Below, in pieces: positions 5,229 through 6,561 of a stretch of 6,561 nucleotides of DNA; the first letter of the stretch is position 1; each line of letters begins with the position of its first letter. This DNA is from Bacteroidota bacterium. GTDB taxonomy: Bacteria; Bacteroidota; Bacteroidia; Flavobacteriales; Flavobacteriaceae. Position numbers and translations under genes: made by a program. Below the pieces are notes generated by a model. The model had not been told where the DNA came from, did no database searches, and was given only the letters and a program-made list of their open reading frames with translations. The stretch covers positions 1 to 6,561 of the forward strand of contig JAJRPL010000472.1 of assembly GCA_024280815.1 (NCBI GenBank), written 5' to 3'.

Positions 5229-6561
5229 TCTTAATACAGCATTTAACTTTGTTTCAAAAGTCTGTTGTATTTTTTGCATAAGACTATCAATTTGTTTTTC
5301 AGTTAATGTTTGAGTTTCATCTTGTAAAATAAAACTGACGGCATACGATTTTTTACCTGTTGGTAATTTATCGCCTTGATAGACATCAAATAGGTCTACT
5401 GATTTTAATAATTTCTTATCAACTTGAAATGCTAAATTATACACTTCATTAAAAGAAACGTTATCATCTAACAACAAAGCTAAATCCCTTTTTACAAAAG
5501 GAAATTTAGGTAAGTTCTTTATTTTTAAGATTTTAGACTTTATCATTTGAAGCATAACATCCCAATTAAAATCAGCAAATATCACTTCTTGTTTGACGCC
5601 AAATTGTTTTAAAACAGAAGAGTTAACCACCCCAAAGTCGACAATTTTATGTTTACCTAAATACATCGCTATACCTTCAGAAAAGATATCATTTTTAGTT
5701 GGTTTGGTTTGAAAAGAGGTAATCCCAACTCGCTCTAATACACTTTTAACAATTCCTTTGCCAAAAAAGAAATCCGATTTTTTTGTGGGTACAGCCCAAC
5801 TATCATTATCTCTATTCCCAGAAATTGTTATTGAAAAATGTTTTTCTTCTTGATACTTCTCATCATATTTATGATAGGTTTTACCAAATTCAAATAATTT
5901 AATATTTGTGTTTTTTCTATTAATATTATAACTTACAGCTTCTAAAGCACTTGATAGAAGTGTTTGACGTAGTACTGATAAATCTACACTTAACGGATTC
6001 AAGATTTCTACATTATAAGCCTCATTAATTTGCTCTGATACCTTTGTATATTCAGGACTGGTCAATGAATTTGCCATCATTTCATAAAAACCTAAACTAG
6101 AAAGTTGGTTGGCAATTAAATTTTCCAATTTATTGGCATCTGGCTTTTCAGCATAAGAAATTGAAGTATTTAATTTTGGAGACGTAGCTATATTATTATA
6201 GCCGTACACTCTTAAAATTTCTTCAATAACATCTGCTTCTCTAGTAACATCATTTCTATAAGCTGGTATGGTTAAACCCAAACCTGAGGCGGTTTGATTA
6301 TTTACTTTAATATCTAATGATGTTAAAATATTTGTGATTGTATTATGATCTAGCTCCTCGCCTATTAATTTAGATGCTCTTTCAAAAGAAAAACGTACTT
6401 GCTGATCTACTATCTTTTTAGGATACACATCAATAATATCAGATGCTATATCACCTCCAGCAATTTCTTTAATGAGTAAAGCTGCTCTTTTTAATGCATA
6501 ATCTGTAATATTAGGATCAATACCTCTTTCAAAACGGAAAGAAGCATCTGTATTTAATCCA
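5226..6561 (-). CDS. pheT: Phenylalanyl-tRNA synthetase beta subunit, C-terminal 444 residues (5' end outside the window)
   Basis: PheT pairs with PheS as an alpha2-beta2 enzyme that charges tRNA-Phe in the cytosol; the beta chain carries editing and tRNA-binding domains. The open frame runs continuously from the right edge to TAA at 5226-5228. The GTG at 6428 is an internal Val codon (IIDVYPKK), not a start. Counting from the first full codon at 6560, the visible part has: the end of the B3/B4 editing domain with GLNTDASFRFERGID (1-15); a B5 domain (about 55-124) ending in PAYRND (99-104) and ADVIEEILRVYGY (109-121); the catalytically inactive class II-like core (about 140-345) with LNPLSVDLSVLRQTLLSSA (187-205) and LFEFGKTY (222-229); and a C-terminal FDX-ACB tRNA-binding domain (about 351-444) with FPFVKRDLA and GKKSYAVSF. 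Family members are usually about 800 residues, so roughly the first 45% is missing, including the tRNA-binding EMAP-like domain. No damage is seen. pyrD follows after six bases. Confidence 0.97.
   Translation of the reverse strand, partial: GLNTDASFRFERGIDPNITDYALKRAALLIKEIAGGDIASDIIDVYPKKIVDQQVRFSFERASKLIGEELDHNTITNILTSLDIKVNNQTASGLGLTIPAYRNDVTREADVIEEILRVYGYNNIATSPKLNTSISYAEKPDANKLENLIANQLSSLGFYEMMANSLTSPEYTKVSEQINEAYNVEILNPLSVDLSVLRQTLLSSALEAVSYNINRKNTNIKLFEFGKTYHKYDEKYQEEKHFSITISGNRDNDSWAVPTKKSDFFFGKGIVKSVLERVGITSFQTKPTKNDIFSEGIAMYLGKHKIVDFGVVNSSVLKQFGVKQEVIFADFNWDVMLQMIKSKILKIKNLPKFPFVKRDLALLLDDNVSFNEVYNLAFQVDKKLLKSVDLFDVYQGDKLPTGKKSYAVSFILQDETQTLTEKQIDSLMQKIQQTFETKLNAVLR

Noticed and set aside
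5226..6428. pheT as a 400-residue gene starting at GTG 6428
   Set aside because: The frame continues without a stop to the right edge, and the upstream 44 codons encode conserved PheT sequence (GLNTDASFRFERGID). The GTG is an internal valine.

Overview
The window looks like a chromosomal segment of a Bacteroidota bacterium, most likely class Flavobacteriia. The reasons are the strong A+T bias in coding and spacer DNA, starts without Shine-Dalgarno sequences, a single-chain PurL of 1223 residues, and PurL, PyrD and PheT sequences that read like flavobacterial family members. The genus cannot be named from this segment.

Layout. Positions 1-141 hold the left end of an IS3-family-like insertion sequence. 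It is read on the minus strand and runs off the left edge; its terminal repeat and the first 29 codons of an orfA-type transposase gene are visible. Positions 142-492 are a 351-base spacer without a convincing intact gene. The spacer holds a long A+T-rich inverted repeat (160-204), a start-less open frame that may be a decayed small gene (249-401) with a small hairpin at its stop, and a 10-base palindrome (421-430) in the purL leader. purL (493-4164, plus) is complete. A 38-base convergent spacer with an A+T-rich palindrome separates it from pyrD (4203-5219, minus). pyrD directly follows pheT (5226-6561, minus), whose 5' part lies beyond the right edge.

Function. purL encodes the fourth step of de novo IMP synthesis, and pyrD encodes the quinone-linked oxidation step of de novo UMP synthesis. 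pheT encodes the beta chain of phenylalanyl-tRNA synthetase. pheT and pyrD are six bases apart and in the same reading frame, so they are probably one transcript, with pyrD translation probably coupled to the end of pheT. purL faces them and should be an independent unit.

Overall this is ordinary housekeeping DNA next to a mobile-element edge, and I do not see a new multi-gene system. The points most worth a second look are the IS end with the degraded spacer beside it, the Val at PurL residue 452 where the family usually has a small residue, and the in-frame pheT-pyrD junction.
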